From positions 1-44,268 of the forward strand of contig CAIPII010000180.1 of assembly GCA_903865035.1 (NCBI GenBank): 44,268 nucleotides of DNA, written 5' to 3'. Positions within the stretch are counted from its first letter, which is position 1; the number at the start of each line of letters is the position of its first letter. The notes under the pieces are model-generated. The model was not told the DNA's origin and made no database searches. It was given only the letters and a program-made list of their open reading frames with translations. Shown one piece after another: positions 8,973 through 18,375 of the stretch. The stretch comes from an uncultured Burkholderiales bacterium (GTDB taxonomy: Bacteria; Pseudomonadota; Gammaproteobacteria; Burkholderiales; Burkholderiaceae_C). The translations under genes and the position numbers were made by a program.

Positions 8973-9682
8973 GTGAACCTTTGCTCAACGTTCAAGGGGT
9001 TCAAACCTTCTATGGTTCCAGCCAAATATTGTTTGGCGTAGACATGGCCATTCGAGAGAGAGAGGTTGTGGGTCTTTTGGGACGAAATGGCATGGGTAAA
9101 ACCACGCTCATCAGAAGTATTTTGGGCTTGACCCAGGCCAGAGTCGGTCGCATTGAGTTTGAAGGTCACGATATCTTGGGCATGAAACCCTACACCATTG
9201 CCCAAAGGGGGTTGGCCGTGGTTCCTGAGGGGAGACAGATATTTCCTAACTTGACGGTTGATGAGAACCTTCGCTCCTTCGAGGACAACAGAAGCCAGAG
9301 TTCAAATCCCTGGGTCACCGAGACGGTGTACGAACTGTTTCCAAGACTCAAAGAGAGAAGACATAACTTGGGCAATCAACTCTCAGGGGGTGAGCAGCAA
9401 ATGTTGGCCATTGGTAGGGCCTTGGTGGTCAACCCGAAGTTGATGATCTTGGATGAGGCCACCGAGGGCCTTGCTCCATTGATTCGTCAAGAAATTTGGG
9501 CATGTTTGGCTCAGATCAAATCACAAGGCATGGCACTCATCGTGGTGGACAAATACGTTCAAAAGATCATTGAGATTGCCGATCATGTGGTGATCATGGA
9601 AAGAGGCCAAATTGCGTGGCGCGGCTCATCTCATGCCTTGGGTGAAAACCCAGATTTGTGGCATCGATTCTTAGGTGCTTGA
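8969..9682 (+). CDS. ABC transporter ATP-binding protein (LivF family)
   Basis: Walker A GRNGMGKTT, signature LSGGEQQ, Walker B LMILDEATEG. ATGA overlap with the preceding gene. Confidence 0.95.
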   Translation: MSEPLLNVQGVQTFYGSSQILFGVDMAIREREVVGLLGRNGMGKTTLIRSILGLTQARVGRIEFEGHDILGMKPYTIAQRGLAVVPEGRQIFPNLTVDENLRSFEDNRSQSSNPWVTETVYELFPRLKERRHNLGNQLSGGEQQMLAIGRALVVNPKLMILDEATEGLAPLIRQEIWACLAQIKSQGMALIVVDKYVQKIIEIADHVVIMERGQIAWRGSSHALGENPDLWHRFLGA

Positions 9683-9699
9683 GCGTTCGAGGACGTTTG

Positions 9700-10671
9700 T
9701 CAGTCTGCCTTGATGTTGCCTTGTCGCACGACCTCTGTCCATTTGATGGATTCTGTTTTAATGAGGTTTGCAAAATCCTCTGGCGTACCCCCACCCACTT
9801 CATTGCTTTGCGATTGAATCAAATCTCGAACGCTTTGCTCTTTCAAGATTTTGTTGACGGCTAGATTGATTTTCATCACGATCTCTTTTGGAGTGCCTTT
9901 GGGTGCGATGAAGCCTTGCCAATTGAGTACTTCAACTTTAGGGAAACCCGATTCTGCAAATGTGGGCACATTTGGCAAGAGTGGTGATCTGTTTTTGCTG
10001 GTGATCGCAATGGCGCGCAGTTTATTTGCATCGATGTTGGGTTTGGCAGAGTACATTTGCTCAAACATCAAATCCACATTTCCTGATAGCAAGTCTGTCA
10101 CCGCAGCTGCGCCGCTCTTGTAAGGGACATGGATCATGTCAATTCCTGCACTTTGTTTGAATAACTCAGCCGAGAGTTGATGTGTGCCTCCAATCCCACC
10201 TGAGGCAAAAGTCAAAACACCGGGCTTAGATTTGGCTGCATTGACGATGTCATGTACTGATTTATAAGGTGAATTTGGATTCACGGTCAGGATCAGGGGC
10301 CCTTTGTCGATCAAAACAATGGGGGTTAAATCGTTGATGGGATCAAACCTCAAGACCTTGAACAAAGCTTTGTTCACCGCTAGAGGGGCAAAATTGCCCA
10401 TGCCGATGGTGTAACCATCTGGATTGGCTTTGGCGATGAAGTCAGTGCCGATGTTTCCTCCAGCGCCCGCCTTGTTCTCAACGATCACGGGTTGCCCCAA
10501 TTCAACGCTGAGTAAATTGCAAATCTGCCTACTTCTTGAATCTGCCCCTCCACCCGCACCGTAAGGCACAATGAAGTTGATGGGTTTGGATGGGTAAGCG
10601 TTTTCAGCCAAGCTGGTTTTGATGCCCAAAAAAACGACGACCAAGGATAAAAGGGTGCTTGAGATTTTCAT
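9700..10671 (-). CDS. Tripartite tricarboxylate transporter-type substrate-binding protein (Bug/TctC family)
   Basis: 'YPSKPINFIVPYGAGGGADSRSR', 'VIVENKAGAGGNIGTDFIAKANPDGYTIG' and 'HVPYKSG'. Confidence 0.93.
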   Translation of the reverse strand: MKISSTLLSLVVVFLGIKTSLAENAYPSKPINFIVPYGAGGGADSRSRQICNLLSVELGQPVIVENKAGAGGNIGTDFIAKANPDGYTIGMGNFAPLAVNKALFKVLRFDPINDLTPIVLIDKGPLILTVNPNSPYKSVHDIVNAAKSKPGVLTFASGGIGGTHQLSAELFKQSAGIDMIHVPYKSGAAAVTDLLSGNVDLMFEQMYSAKPNIDANKLRAIAITSKNRSPLLPNVPTFAESGFPKVEVLNWQGFIAPKGTPKEIVMKINLAVNKILKEQSVRDLIQSQSNEVGGGTPEDFANLIKTESIKWTEVVRQGNIKAD

Positions 10672-10892
10672 ATTAAGGCTGGATGATGTTTGAACAAATT
10701 GAGATAGGCCATTGTTTCATCGATGAGGGCCCAGATCGATAGAGGTTGGTTGACTTTGGATGGCAAGACTGCGGTTCGATACAAAGATGGATGAATTGGC
10801 TCATGCAAGATCTTCAAGGAATCAAACGCATGCAAAGCGATTACTTGGTCACTCTCTAAGGCTTGAGTATCTTTGAAAATGTCAAAAAACAC
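10668..10892 (-). CDS. Small ORF of unknown function overlapping the Bug gene start (ATGA), GTG start
   Basis: 74 aa. The only support is the 4-bp stop/start overlap with the Bug gene; it could be a remnant. Confidence 0.3.
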   Translation of the reverse strand: MFFDIFKDTQALESDQVIALHAFDSLKILHEPIHPSLYRTAVLPSKVNQPLSIWALIDETMAYLNLFKHHPALI

Positions 10893-11060
10893 AATCCATG
10901 TTTTCGAGCAAAATCAGCCCCTTTATTAAAAAAATTGCTCTCAGCTTTACCTCTCTTTGGTGATCCTTATGATCAGATCAGATCAAACGCTTATTTTGCT
11001 CTGATATATTCAAGGATGAGCATCGTGTGTCAAGTGAGACTTACAATCAATGCATTCACC

Positions 11061-11477
11061 ATGAAGCAGAAATTTCCACCCCTTACGAACCAACGGCTTG
11101 CCTCGCGCACGCTTGGTGCTTGGGTGATCGTTGCTTTTTTGGTGCTCTCTCAGTACCTGGGCTTTGTGCACACCATCACTCACGGCTTTGGGTTTCAATC
11201 AAGAGCTTATCAGGCTGACTCATCCTTGGTGCAATCGATGCTCGATGCACACACTGGGGATGCAAAAAACAAATTGTCCAACTCCGAAGGGGGCTTCAAT
11301 TTGAGCTGCAAGCTCTTTGATGCAGCTATGCTGTGTCTTGGGGTTGCCTGTGGCTTGCTGTCGCTTGGATTTTCGAGGGCAAGCTTTGACTCACTTCGAG
11401 TGAGCTTTACCCAGGATCCACAATGCAGCGCAGTCCTGGCCTATTCGAGCCGTGCTCCACCACTGACCTGTTCTTGA
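11061..11477 (+). CDS. Small membrane/secreted protein, DUF2946-like, upstream of a TonB receptor
   Basis: N-terminal hydrophobic segment 'TLGAWVIVAFLVLSQYLGFVHTITHG', cysteines 'LSCKLFDAAMLC' and C-terminal 'SSRAPPL'. The pattern resembles small proteins found beside betaproteobacterial TonB receptors. The start is uncertain (11016 or 11061 are more plausible than 10863). Confidence 0.55.
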   Translation: MKQKFPPLTNQRLASRTLGAWVIVAFLVLSQYLGFVHTITHGFGFQSRAYQADSSLVQSMLDAHTGDAKNKLSNSEGGFNLSCKLFDAAMLCLGVACGLLSLGFSRASFDSLRVSFTQDPQCSAVLAYSSRAPPLTCS

Positions 11478-11576
11478 AATTGTCCTCAAGCTTGATGTGT
11501 CCAACTGAGGATGCGCTCGCTTGATTGTTCAGTGAGGTTGAAGTTCGAATTCAATCCTCAACTGGAATTTTGATTC

Positions 11577-13862
11577 ATGAACTGTGGTGTTGCCCTCATG
11601 CATTGCTCAATTGTTTTCAACTTAAAAAGAACTGCAGCTTTGGTTGGCGCAAAGCCAATCTTCCTTTTCAAACCCCATCCAAGGCAATGGTTTTTCGTGA
11701 CCTGCATTGCATTGTTGGGTCAAAGCAATCTCTTCGCTCAAAGTCCAAATTCTGTGGAGAGTGAGCCTCTCGCTCAGCGTGTGGAGTTGCAAGAGGTGAC
11801 GATTTTAGGCAAGCCCGTCACCAGCAACCGCTTTTCGGTCTTGGATGACTTGGGCGCCAGTGTTTATCACTTCAAAGCCGAGGACATTGATCGCTTGCCC
11901 AAAGGAGGCGAGACACCTTTGAATGAGGTGTTGCAATCCGCACCTGGAGTGGTTGGCGATTCATCCGGGCAAATTCACATCAGGGGAGAGCATGCGAACG
12001 TTCAATACCGATTGAACGGATTGATGTTGCCGCAAGGTTTGAGCGGATTTGGTCAGAGTTTAGACGCGCGCTTTGCAAAGTCCATTGACATGATCGATGG
12101 GGCACTGCCAGCGCAGTATGGCCTTCACACCGCTGGAGTGGTCGATTTTGTGAGTCAAAAAAGTTTTTCTGAGAGTGCCCGTTTGTCCACCAGCGTTGGC
12201 TCCTTGAACACGGTCAACACCAGCGCTCAATATTCTGGCTCAAAGGGCGATTGGTCCTACTTTTTCAATGGCACTTATTCAACGAATCACCAAGGCATTG
12301 AGAACCCAACGCCCACCGCTACACCGTTGCACGATGTGACCCACCAAAGCAAGGGTTTTGCGCACGCGTCTTACGCATTGGAGGAGGGGCGAAGCATGAG
12401 TTTTACCCTGGGCAGTTACAACGGCTCTTTTCAAATTCCCAATATTCCATCGCAACTTCCCGCTCCAGCTAATCCCTATTTTGCGCTCGCAACCGCCCAA
12501 GTTGTAAACCCCTACGCGCCCACGATTTCTGGCATCAAGACACCCAATCCTTCATCAGTTAACTCCTCACTGATCAATGATCAGCAGTTTGAGCTGAATC
12601 GATTTGTGGCGATGAGTTTCAATGACCGACTCACCGAAGACTTGGGCTATCAAGTCTCCGTTTATCAAAATCAGTCCACACTTCATTATGTCCCCGATGT
12701 GGACGCCAATTTGAACTTCAATGCAGTAGGCTCCAATGTCCAAAAGCACTCCCTCACCAAAGGCGTTCAAGGTGACCTGAGCTGGGACCTGAGCGACGAG
12801 CACGCGCTCAAATTTGGATGGATGGCCAATGTGGAGGACGTGTCCACATTGAACCATTCAATGGTCTTTAACCTCGAACCTTTGTCTGCAAACGTGCTCG
12901 GTGCGCCTTTTGCTTTGGATGACAATTCCAGCAGGAGGGGGCTTAAAACACTTGGCGTTTACATCCAAGATGATTGGACGCTCAGCTCCAAATTGAATGT
13001 CAACTATGGACTGCGTTTTGATACCTTCAGTGCTTTTGTGAGTGATCATCAATGGAGCCCAAGGCTCAATGCTGTCTACAAGGCGCCAGACCATTGGACA
13101 CTTCATGCAGGCTATGCCCACTATTTCACACCACCACCCAACGAGTGGGTTTCGGTCACTTCTCAAAGCACATTCAGCGGAACCACCAACGCCATACCCG
13201 GAATAAATTCCAGCATCAAAGCTGAGAGTGCTGACTATGTCGATGTTGGTGTTTTAAAGGAATTCTCCTCAGTCTATGCGATGGGGTTGGATGCCTACTA
13301 CAAGAAAACTCGCAACACCTTGGACGAAGGACAATTTGGTCCTGCGCTCATCATGACCCCATACAACTACGCTCAAGGTCGAATTTATGGCATTGAGTGG
13401 ACCAACAACTGGGTGAAGGGTGCATTTCAAGGGTATGCGAACGCGGCCCTTAATGTGAGTCAAGCGCGTGACATCATCTCAGGACAATACCTTTTTGACC
13501 AAGCGACAATTCAATATGCGCAAAACAATTGGATCAATGTGGATCACGCCCAGTCAAGAACCTTGTCCATGGGCGCGTCATATTCAACGGGTGGAACACG
13601 CCTGAATGTAAATGCGTTAATGGGTACAGGGCTCAGGGACGGTTTTGCCAATACAGGACAATTGCCATCCTTTGCGGTGGTCAATGTTGGCGTGAGTCGC
13701 ACGCTGGATGTGGCGCAGATGGGGCCCATTTTGTGGAGGTTATCCGTCAACAATTTGTTTGACAGAAGCTACTTGATCCGAGATGGATCGGGCATTGGTG
13801 TTTTCGCACCTCAATACGGTGCCAGAAGAGGCTTTTTGCTCTCAGCTGTCAAAAACTTTTGA
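11577..13862 (+). CDS. TonB-dependent outer membrane receptor
   Basis: Plug motifs 'LNEVLQSAPGVVGDSSGQIHIRGEHANVQYRLNGLMLP'; C-terminal barrel 'LRWDTFS.../NVGVSRTLD...LWRLSVNNLFDRSY...ARRGFLLSAVKNF'. Confidence 0.93.
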   Translation: MNCGVALMHCSIVFNLKRTAALVGAKPIFLFKPHPRQWFFVTCIALLGQSNLFAQSPNSVESEPLAQRVELQEVTILGKPVTSNRFSVLDDLGASVYHFKAEDIDRLPKGGETPLNEVLQSAPGVVGDSSGQIHIRGEHANVQYRLNGLMLPQGLSGFGQSLDARFAKSIDMIDGALPAQYGLHTAGVVDFVSQKSFSESARLSTSVGSLNTVNTSAQYSGSKGDWSYFFNGTYSTNHQGIENPTPTATPLHDVTHQSKGFAHASYALEEGRSMSFTLGSYNGSFQIPNIPSQLPAPANPYFALATAQVVNPYAPTISGIKTPNPSSVNSSLINDQQFELNRFVAMSFNDRLTEDLGYQVSVYQNQSTLHYVPDVDANLNFNAVGSNVQKHSLTKGVQGDLSWDLSDEHALKFGWMANVEDVSTLNHSMVFNLEPLSANVLGAPFALDDNSSRRGLKTLGVYIQDDWTLSSKLNVNYGLRFDTFSAFVSDHQWSPRLNAVYKAPDHWTLHAGYAHYFTPPPNEWVSVTSQSTFSGTTNAIPGINSSIKAESADYVDVGVLKEFSSVYAMGLDAYYKKTRNTLDEGQFGPALIMTPYNYAQGRIYGIEWTNNWVKGAFQGYANAALNVSQARDIISGQYLFDQATIQYAQNNWINVDHAQSRTLSMGASYSTGGTRLNVNALMGTGLRDGFANTGQLPSFAVVNVGVSRTLDVAQMGPILWRLSVNNLFDRSYLIRDGSGIGVFAPQYGARRGFLLSAVKNF

Positions 13863-13909
13863 TCGAACTCAAATGGTTCTTGCGCAATGCCGCAATCGGT
13901 GCGACCGCT

Positions 13910-14125
13910 TCAATAGGCCAGGCCACGCTCTTCAAACAGCATTGTTTCTTTGCCCAATGTGAAGGTGTTGTACCGACCAAATTCACTGGCAATATCATCG
14001 AAATTTTTGTATCCATCTTCCAACTCAGTTGAATCGATAGAGATCGATTTCTTGCTTGAATTGTATTTGCTGGTCTTTGTGCTTTGGGTGGCATCGATTA
14101 CGATGCGTTTGGTTTTGAGGTTCAT
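13910..14125 (-). CDS. Hypothetical small Lys/Ser-rich protein (71 aa)
   Basis: MNLKTKRIVIDATQSTKTSKYNSSKKSISIDSTELEDGYKNFDDIASEFGRYNTFTLGKETMLFEERGLAY. A good Shine-Dalgarno (AGGAG, 8 nt spacing) precedes the ATG. Confidence 0.6.
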   Translation of the reverse strand: MNLKTKRIVIDATQSTKTSKYNSSKKSISIDSTELEDGYKNFDDIASEFGRYNTFTLGKETMLFEERGLAY

Positions 14126-14511
14126 TTCTAACTCCTAATTGGTTGGTTCACTCCTAAACAGACAAGAGAGGTCGTGTCAAAAAAACGATCACGCACAGGT
14201 TAAAAGCACCTTTTGTGCCAATTTTCGCTTTGCAATGCCATTTGGCCATGTTTGAGGTCCAAGGGTCACAGAACTGTCACTTGATGGCCTCTTTTTTGCC
14301 CCTTGCAACTTGACCATTGAGCCCCATCTAGATGAGGTTGAATTCAAACTCCAATGGACATGGATTGCAATACATGCCTACTTGGTGCTTTAGATTTTGA
14401 CTATAGGTCTCTTAGAAACAAACAATCAAAGGACCAGAAGTTTTCGATTATGATTTAGTCAATGAGTTTTGCTCATTCAATAGTTTTTTTTAATCCCGAA
14501 AGGAACCCACC

Positions 14512-15075
14512 ATGTCTCTCATCAACACACACGTTCAACCCTTCAAGGCAGATGCTTTTCACAACGGAAAATTCATCCAAGTCTCAGATGCCGACTTAAA
14601 AGGCAAATGGTCTGTATTGATTTTCATGCCTGCTGCTTTCACATTCAACTGCCCAACAGAAGTTGAGGACGCAGCTGACAATTACGCTGAGTTCCAAAAA
14701 GTGGGTGCTGAGGTCTACATCGTGACAACAGACACACACTTTGCACACAAAGTATGGCACGAGACATCTCCTGCAGTCGGCAAAGCTCATTTCCCATTGA
14801 TCGGTGACCCCACACACCACCTGACACGTGCTTTTGGTGTTCACATCGAAGAGGCAGGCTTGGCTTTGCGTGGTACCTTCATCATCGATCCCCAAGGTGC
14901 GATCAAGACAGCTGAAGTGCACGACAACTCCATCGCACGCGATGTGAAAGAGACTTTGCGCAAATTGAAGGCCGCTCAATACGTGGCCAAGCACCCAGGC
15001 GAAGTTTGCCCCGCCAAGTGGAATGAAGGCGCCAAGACATTGACGCCCTCTTTGGAATTGGTTGGCAAGATCTAA
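14512..15075 (+). CDS. ahpC: Alkyl hydroperoxide reductase subunit C (typical 2-Cys peroxiredoxin)
   Basis: 'FIFMPAAFTFNCPTEVEDAAD' type peroxidatic motif; 'HPGEVCPAKW' resolving motif. Confidence 0.97.
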   Translation: MSLINTHVQPFKADAFHNGKFIQVSDADLKGKWSVLIFMPAAFTFNCPTEVEDAADNYAEFQKVGAEVYIVTTDTHFAHKVWHETSPAVGKAHFPLIGDPTHHLTRAFGVHIEEAGLALRGTFIIDPQGAIKTAEVHDNSIARDVKETLRKLKAAQYVAKHPGEVCPAKWNEGAKTLTPSLELVGKI

Positions 15076-15090
15076 GCAGGTTTTCTGCTG

Positions 15091-15117
15091 AAAGGGGTGC
15101 GCATTGCGCCCCTTTTG
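15091..15117 (+). terminator. Intrinsic terminator/attenuator between ahpC and ahpF
   Basis: AAAGGGGTGC...GCGCCCCTTTT hairpin with a T-tract. Confidence 0.6.
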
Positions 15118-15174
15118 TCAGGCGCCCTGGGTATAGAGTTGAAGTTGTTGGTTCGCGCGAGAGGCGCATAGGAG

Positions 15175-16770
15175 ATGAAAATGTTAGAAGCAAACATGAA
15201 AACGCAGTTGCAAGCTTATTTGCAAAACCTTCGTCACCCCATTCGCTTGAGTGCTTCGCTGGACTCAAGTGCGAGCAGTGCTGAGCTCAAAGAGTTGTTG
15301 CTTGAAATCACCGAGCTCTCTGACAAGGTTCATTTTGATGAGCTTGGCACCGATGCCCGTAAGCCTTCTTTTTTGATCACCAAAGAGGGTGAATCCCATG
15401 GGGTGCGTTTTGCAGCGATTCCCATGGGCCATGAGTTCACCTCCCTTGTGTTGGCCCTGCTTTGGACAGGCGGACACCCACCCAAAGTTGAGCCCGAGGT
15501 GATCGATCAAATTCGTGCCTTGGACGCCAACATGAAGTTCGAGGTCTACATGTCCTTGTCTTGCCACAACTGCCCCGATGTGGTCCAAGCTGCAACCTTG
15601 ATCTCCATCTACAACCCCAAAGTGCAGACCACCGTGATCGATGGAGCACTCAACCAAGCCGAGGTCGATGAGCGTCAAGTGATGGCTGTGCCCATGGTCT
15701 ACATGAATGACGAAGTGTTTGGTTCAGGTCGCATGAGTCTTGAGGAGATCATCGGCAAACTCGACAGCAACGCTTCAGCAAGGGACGCCTCCAAACTCAG
15801 CGCCAAGGATCCTTTTGACGTCTTGATCGTGGGCGGTGGACCGGCAGGAGCTGCCGCTGCGGTTTACGCTGCTCGCAAAGGCATTCGAGTTGGAGTCGCT
15901 GCCGAGCGCTTTGGTGGTCAAGTCAATGACACCATGGCCATTGAGAACTACATCTCCGTGCTTGAAACGGATGGCCCCAAATTTGCCGCTGCCCTAGAGA
16001 CACAGGTTCGTCAAAACGACGTTGACATCATGAACTTGCAGCGTGCCGAGAGAATCATCCCCGCTACCGAAGTTGGGGGACTCATTCAAGTGCAATTGGC
16101 CAACGGTGGTGTTTTGAGTGCCAAGAGCGTGATTTTGTCCACAGGTGCTCGCTGGAAAAACGTGAATGTTCCCGGCGAGCAAGAATACAAAAACAAGGGC
16201 GTGGCTTACTGCCCTCATTGCGATGGTCCGCTCTTCAAAGGAAAGAAAGTGGCCGTCATTGGTGGCGGAAACTCCGGCATTGAAGCTGCCATTGACTTGG
16301 CAGGCGTGGTCGAGCACGTGACGGTGGTTGAGTTTGCCGACGCACTGAAGGCCGATGCGGTCTTGGTGAGCAAGCTCAAGAGCTTGTCCAATGTGGATGT
16401 ACATGTGAACGCCCAAACCACTGAAATCACAGGAGACGGACAAAAGGTCAATGGCTTGAGTTTCAAAGACCGAGTCTCAGGTGAAGTTCATCACTTGGCC
16501 CTGGAGGGCGTGTTTGTTCAAATCGGATTGGTGCCCAACACTGAATTTCTAAAGGGCACGCTTGAGTTGAGCAAGTACGGTGAAATCGTTGTGGATGCCA
16601 AATGCCACACCAATTTGCCGGGTGTGTTTGCTGCAGGTGATGTCACCACCGTTCCTTATAAACAAATCGTGATCGCAGCAGGCGAGGGCTCCAAAGCTGC
16701 TCTGAGTGCCTTTGATTACCTCATTCGCACGCCAAGCCCACAAAAAGCCAAGGAACTCGTGGAGGCTTGA
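15175..16770 (+). CDS. ahpF: Alkyl hydroperoxide reductase subunit F
   Basis: N-terminal thioredoxin-fold '[13 protein letters not shown]', FAD-binding '[23 protein letters not shown]', redox motif 'YCPHCDGP'. The start may be 15181, given the SD position. Confidence 0.97.
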   Translation: MKMLEANMKTQLQAYLQNLRHPIRLSASLDSSASSAELKELLLEITELSDKVHFDELGTDARKPSFLITKEGESHGVRFAAIPMGHEFTSLVLALLWTGGHPPKVEPEVIDQIRALDANMKFEVYMSLSCHNCPDVVQAATLISIYNPKVQTTVIDGALNQAEVDERQVMAVPMVYMNDEVFGSGRMSLEEIIGKLDSNASARDASKLSAKDPFDVLIVGGGPAGAAAAVYAARKGIRVGVAAERFGGQVNDTMAIENYISVLETDGPKFAAALETQVRQNDVDIMNLQRAERIIPATEVGGLIQVQLANGGVLSAKSVILSTGARWKNVNVPGEQEYKNKGVAYCPHCDGPLFKGKKVAVIGGGNSGIEAAIDLAGVVEHVTVVEFADALKADAVLVSKLKSLSNVDVHVNAQTTEITGDGQKVNGLSFKDRVSGEVHHLALEGVFVQIGLVPNTEFLKGTLELSKYGEIVVDAKCHTNLPGVFAAGDVTTVPYKQIVIAAGEGSKAALSAFDYLIRTPSPQKAKELVEA

Positions 16771-16847
16771 GGGGAGGGCTTATGACATTTAAGTCGAGTA
16801 TCAAAGGCAAGCATTGAAACTTGCCTATTCGGCTCACTCCTCTAAAG

Positions 16848-16887
16848 AGGCTGGCAATGGAACATGTCCCTTGTCAGCCTTTTTTTC
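16848..16887 (+). terminator. Rho-independent terminator downstream of ahpF
   Basis: AGGCTGGCAA/TTGTCAGCCT 10-bp stem followed by TTTTTT. Confidence 0.85.
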
Positions 16888-16889
16888 AT

Positions 16890-17441
16890 TCAAGTGCTTG
16901 ATGGATCCTTGGGCTTGTAAAACATCGGGTAGAGGCGATGAACAAGATCTGAGTCCGTTCGCCAAGTGTGACACTTGTCCAAATGGGCAGGAGCTTGTTC
17001 GCTCAGTTTGGCCCTGAGTTTGGGTGTCAAGGTTTGAATGGCCGCAGTGGCCATGTTGAAGAGCAGCTCTCTGAGGTGCGCGCAGCCTCTGATTTCGCCC
17101 AAGTTCTTTTCAATCTCTTTGCGCCAACCACTCCCAACTTTGGCCCCAATCATTTTCTTCATGGGGTCCATGGCATTGGGACACTCTGCGTGTGGGAAGG
17201 CTTTCATGTCTACCCAAATGTCTTGCACCACCAACTCTTCATCGATGGTCAGACGGATGATCATCTGGTGAATGGGCTCGTTTGCTTCCCAGGATTTCTC
17301 ACCCTTGACTTCAAAAAACATCGATTTGGAATCGGTCAGTTGAGCCTCAATATCCCACAGTCCATCCTCGCGGTGAAACCCTAAAAAAGATACGCTTCGG
17401 GTGTGGGTCAATGTTCTGGGTTGCGCAGTGGGTAAATTCAA
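16890..17441 (-). CDS. DUF2889 domain-containing protein
   Basis: 'THTRSVSFLGFHREDGLWDIEAQLTDSK' and 'CPNAMDPMKKMIGAKVGSGWRKEIEKNLGEIRGCAHLRELL' match the recognised DUF2889 pattern. Confidence 0.88.
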   Translation of the reverse strand: MNLPTAQPRTLTHTRSVSFLGFHREDGLWDIEAQLTDSKSMFFEVKGEKSWEANEPIHQMIIRLTIDEELVVQDIWVDMKAFPHAECPNAMDPMKKMIGAKVGSGWRKEIEKNLGEIRGCAHLRELLFNMATAAIQTLTPKLRAKLSEQAPAHLDKCHTWRTDSDLVHRLYPMFYKPKDPSST

Positions 17442-17499
17442 TTGATTGCTCTTTTATCTTTGCTCAGTTGTATGGGGATCATTTGCCCCTGCATCGGGC

Positions 17500-17522
17500 T
17501 GCATGATCAATTTTCTCATGCA
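17500..17522. promoter_or_regulatory. Inverted repeat TGCATGA-N9-TCATGCA between divergent genes (candidate operator)
   Basis: Perfect 7-bp arms in the intergenic region upstream of the efflux operon. Confidence 0.4.
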
Positions 17523-17676
17523 AAGAAGATGATTGAGAAAAAAGTGGCGTGGAATTCGCTCAAGCTTAAAAATGATATCACGATGATCATAAATGCCTAC
17601 ATTTGAATAAGTTGAGCTTTGTCAAAGCGGTTTTATTGCAACGCACTAAGCTCATGTTCAATATGCCAATAGATCC

Positions 17677-18375
17677 ATGAACTTACCCCAAGTAGCTATC
17701 AGTGCGAACCATTTGAGCAAATGGTTTGGAGAGGGCCAAACTCATGTGATGGCGGTGAGGGAGGTCAACGTACAAGCGCATTTTGGCGAGATGCTTTTTT
17801 TAGTTGGGCCCTCAGGCAGTGGAAAAACCACTTTTTTGAGCATGATATCGGGCATTTTGCGGCCGAGTGAAGGCCAAGTACAAGTTCTTGGCTCAGATCT
17901 TTGGAGCATGAGCGCCGATCAATTGGCCTCATTTCGCTTGAACCATTTGGGTTTTGTGTTTCAAGACTTCCATCTATTTCCCAGGCTCACAGCGGCTGAG
18001 AATGTGGCCATTCCATTGATCTTAAGGGGGGATGACTGGGTTCACTCTATTCTAAGAAGTGAGGCTATGTTGGAGACTGTGGGTTTGCCCAATAGAGGTC
18101 AAACCCTACCGGTCAAACTCTCGGGGGGAGAGCAACAAAGAGTAGCCATCGCAAGAGCGATGGTGGGGGAGCCAGAGATCATGATTTTTGATGAGCCGAC
18201 AGCATCTTTGGATGGTGACACTGGGAAAAAAATCATAGCTTTCGTCAAACAAAACATATTGAATTCCAAAAGGTGTATTTTGATTGTCACCCATGACTCA
18301 AGAATCAATGAATATGCAGATCGAATCGTTCAAATGGAGAACGGTCAAATTTTTGATTCTCTCAAGGGCATATGA
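17677..18375 (+). CDS. ABC transporter ATP-binding protein (LolD/MacB/DevA-like)
   Basis: Walker A GPSGSGKTT, signature LSGGEQQRVAIARAM, Walker B IMIFDEPTASLD. Confidence 0.95.
   Translation: MNLPQVAISANHLSKWFGEGQTHVMAVREVNVQAHFGEMLFLVGPSGSGKTTFLSMISGILRPSEGQVQVLGSDLWSMSADQLASFRLNHLGFVFQDFHLFPRLTAAENVAIPLILRGDDWVHSILRSEAMLETVGLPNRGQTLPVKLSGGEQQRVAIARAMVGEPEIMIFDEPTASLDGDTGKKIIAFVKQNILNSKRCILIVTHDSRINEYADRIVQMENGQIFDSLKGI

Noticed and set aside
9700-10671. Orphan Bug receptors (also 32482-33450) as a novelty
   Set aside because: Orphan Bug/TctC receptors are very numerous in Burkholderiales, so they are expected here.
10863-11060. N-terminal extension of the small membrane protein ORF from 10863
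   Set aside because: The hydrophobic signal and family-like sequence begin only after 11061, so upstream codons are likely non-coding leader.
14512-16770. ahpC-ahpF as a special redox system
   Set aside because: Canonical AhpC/AhpF pair with standard motifs and order.
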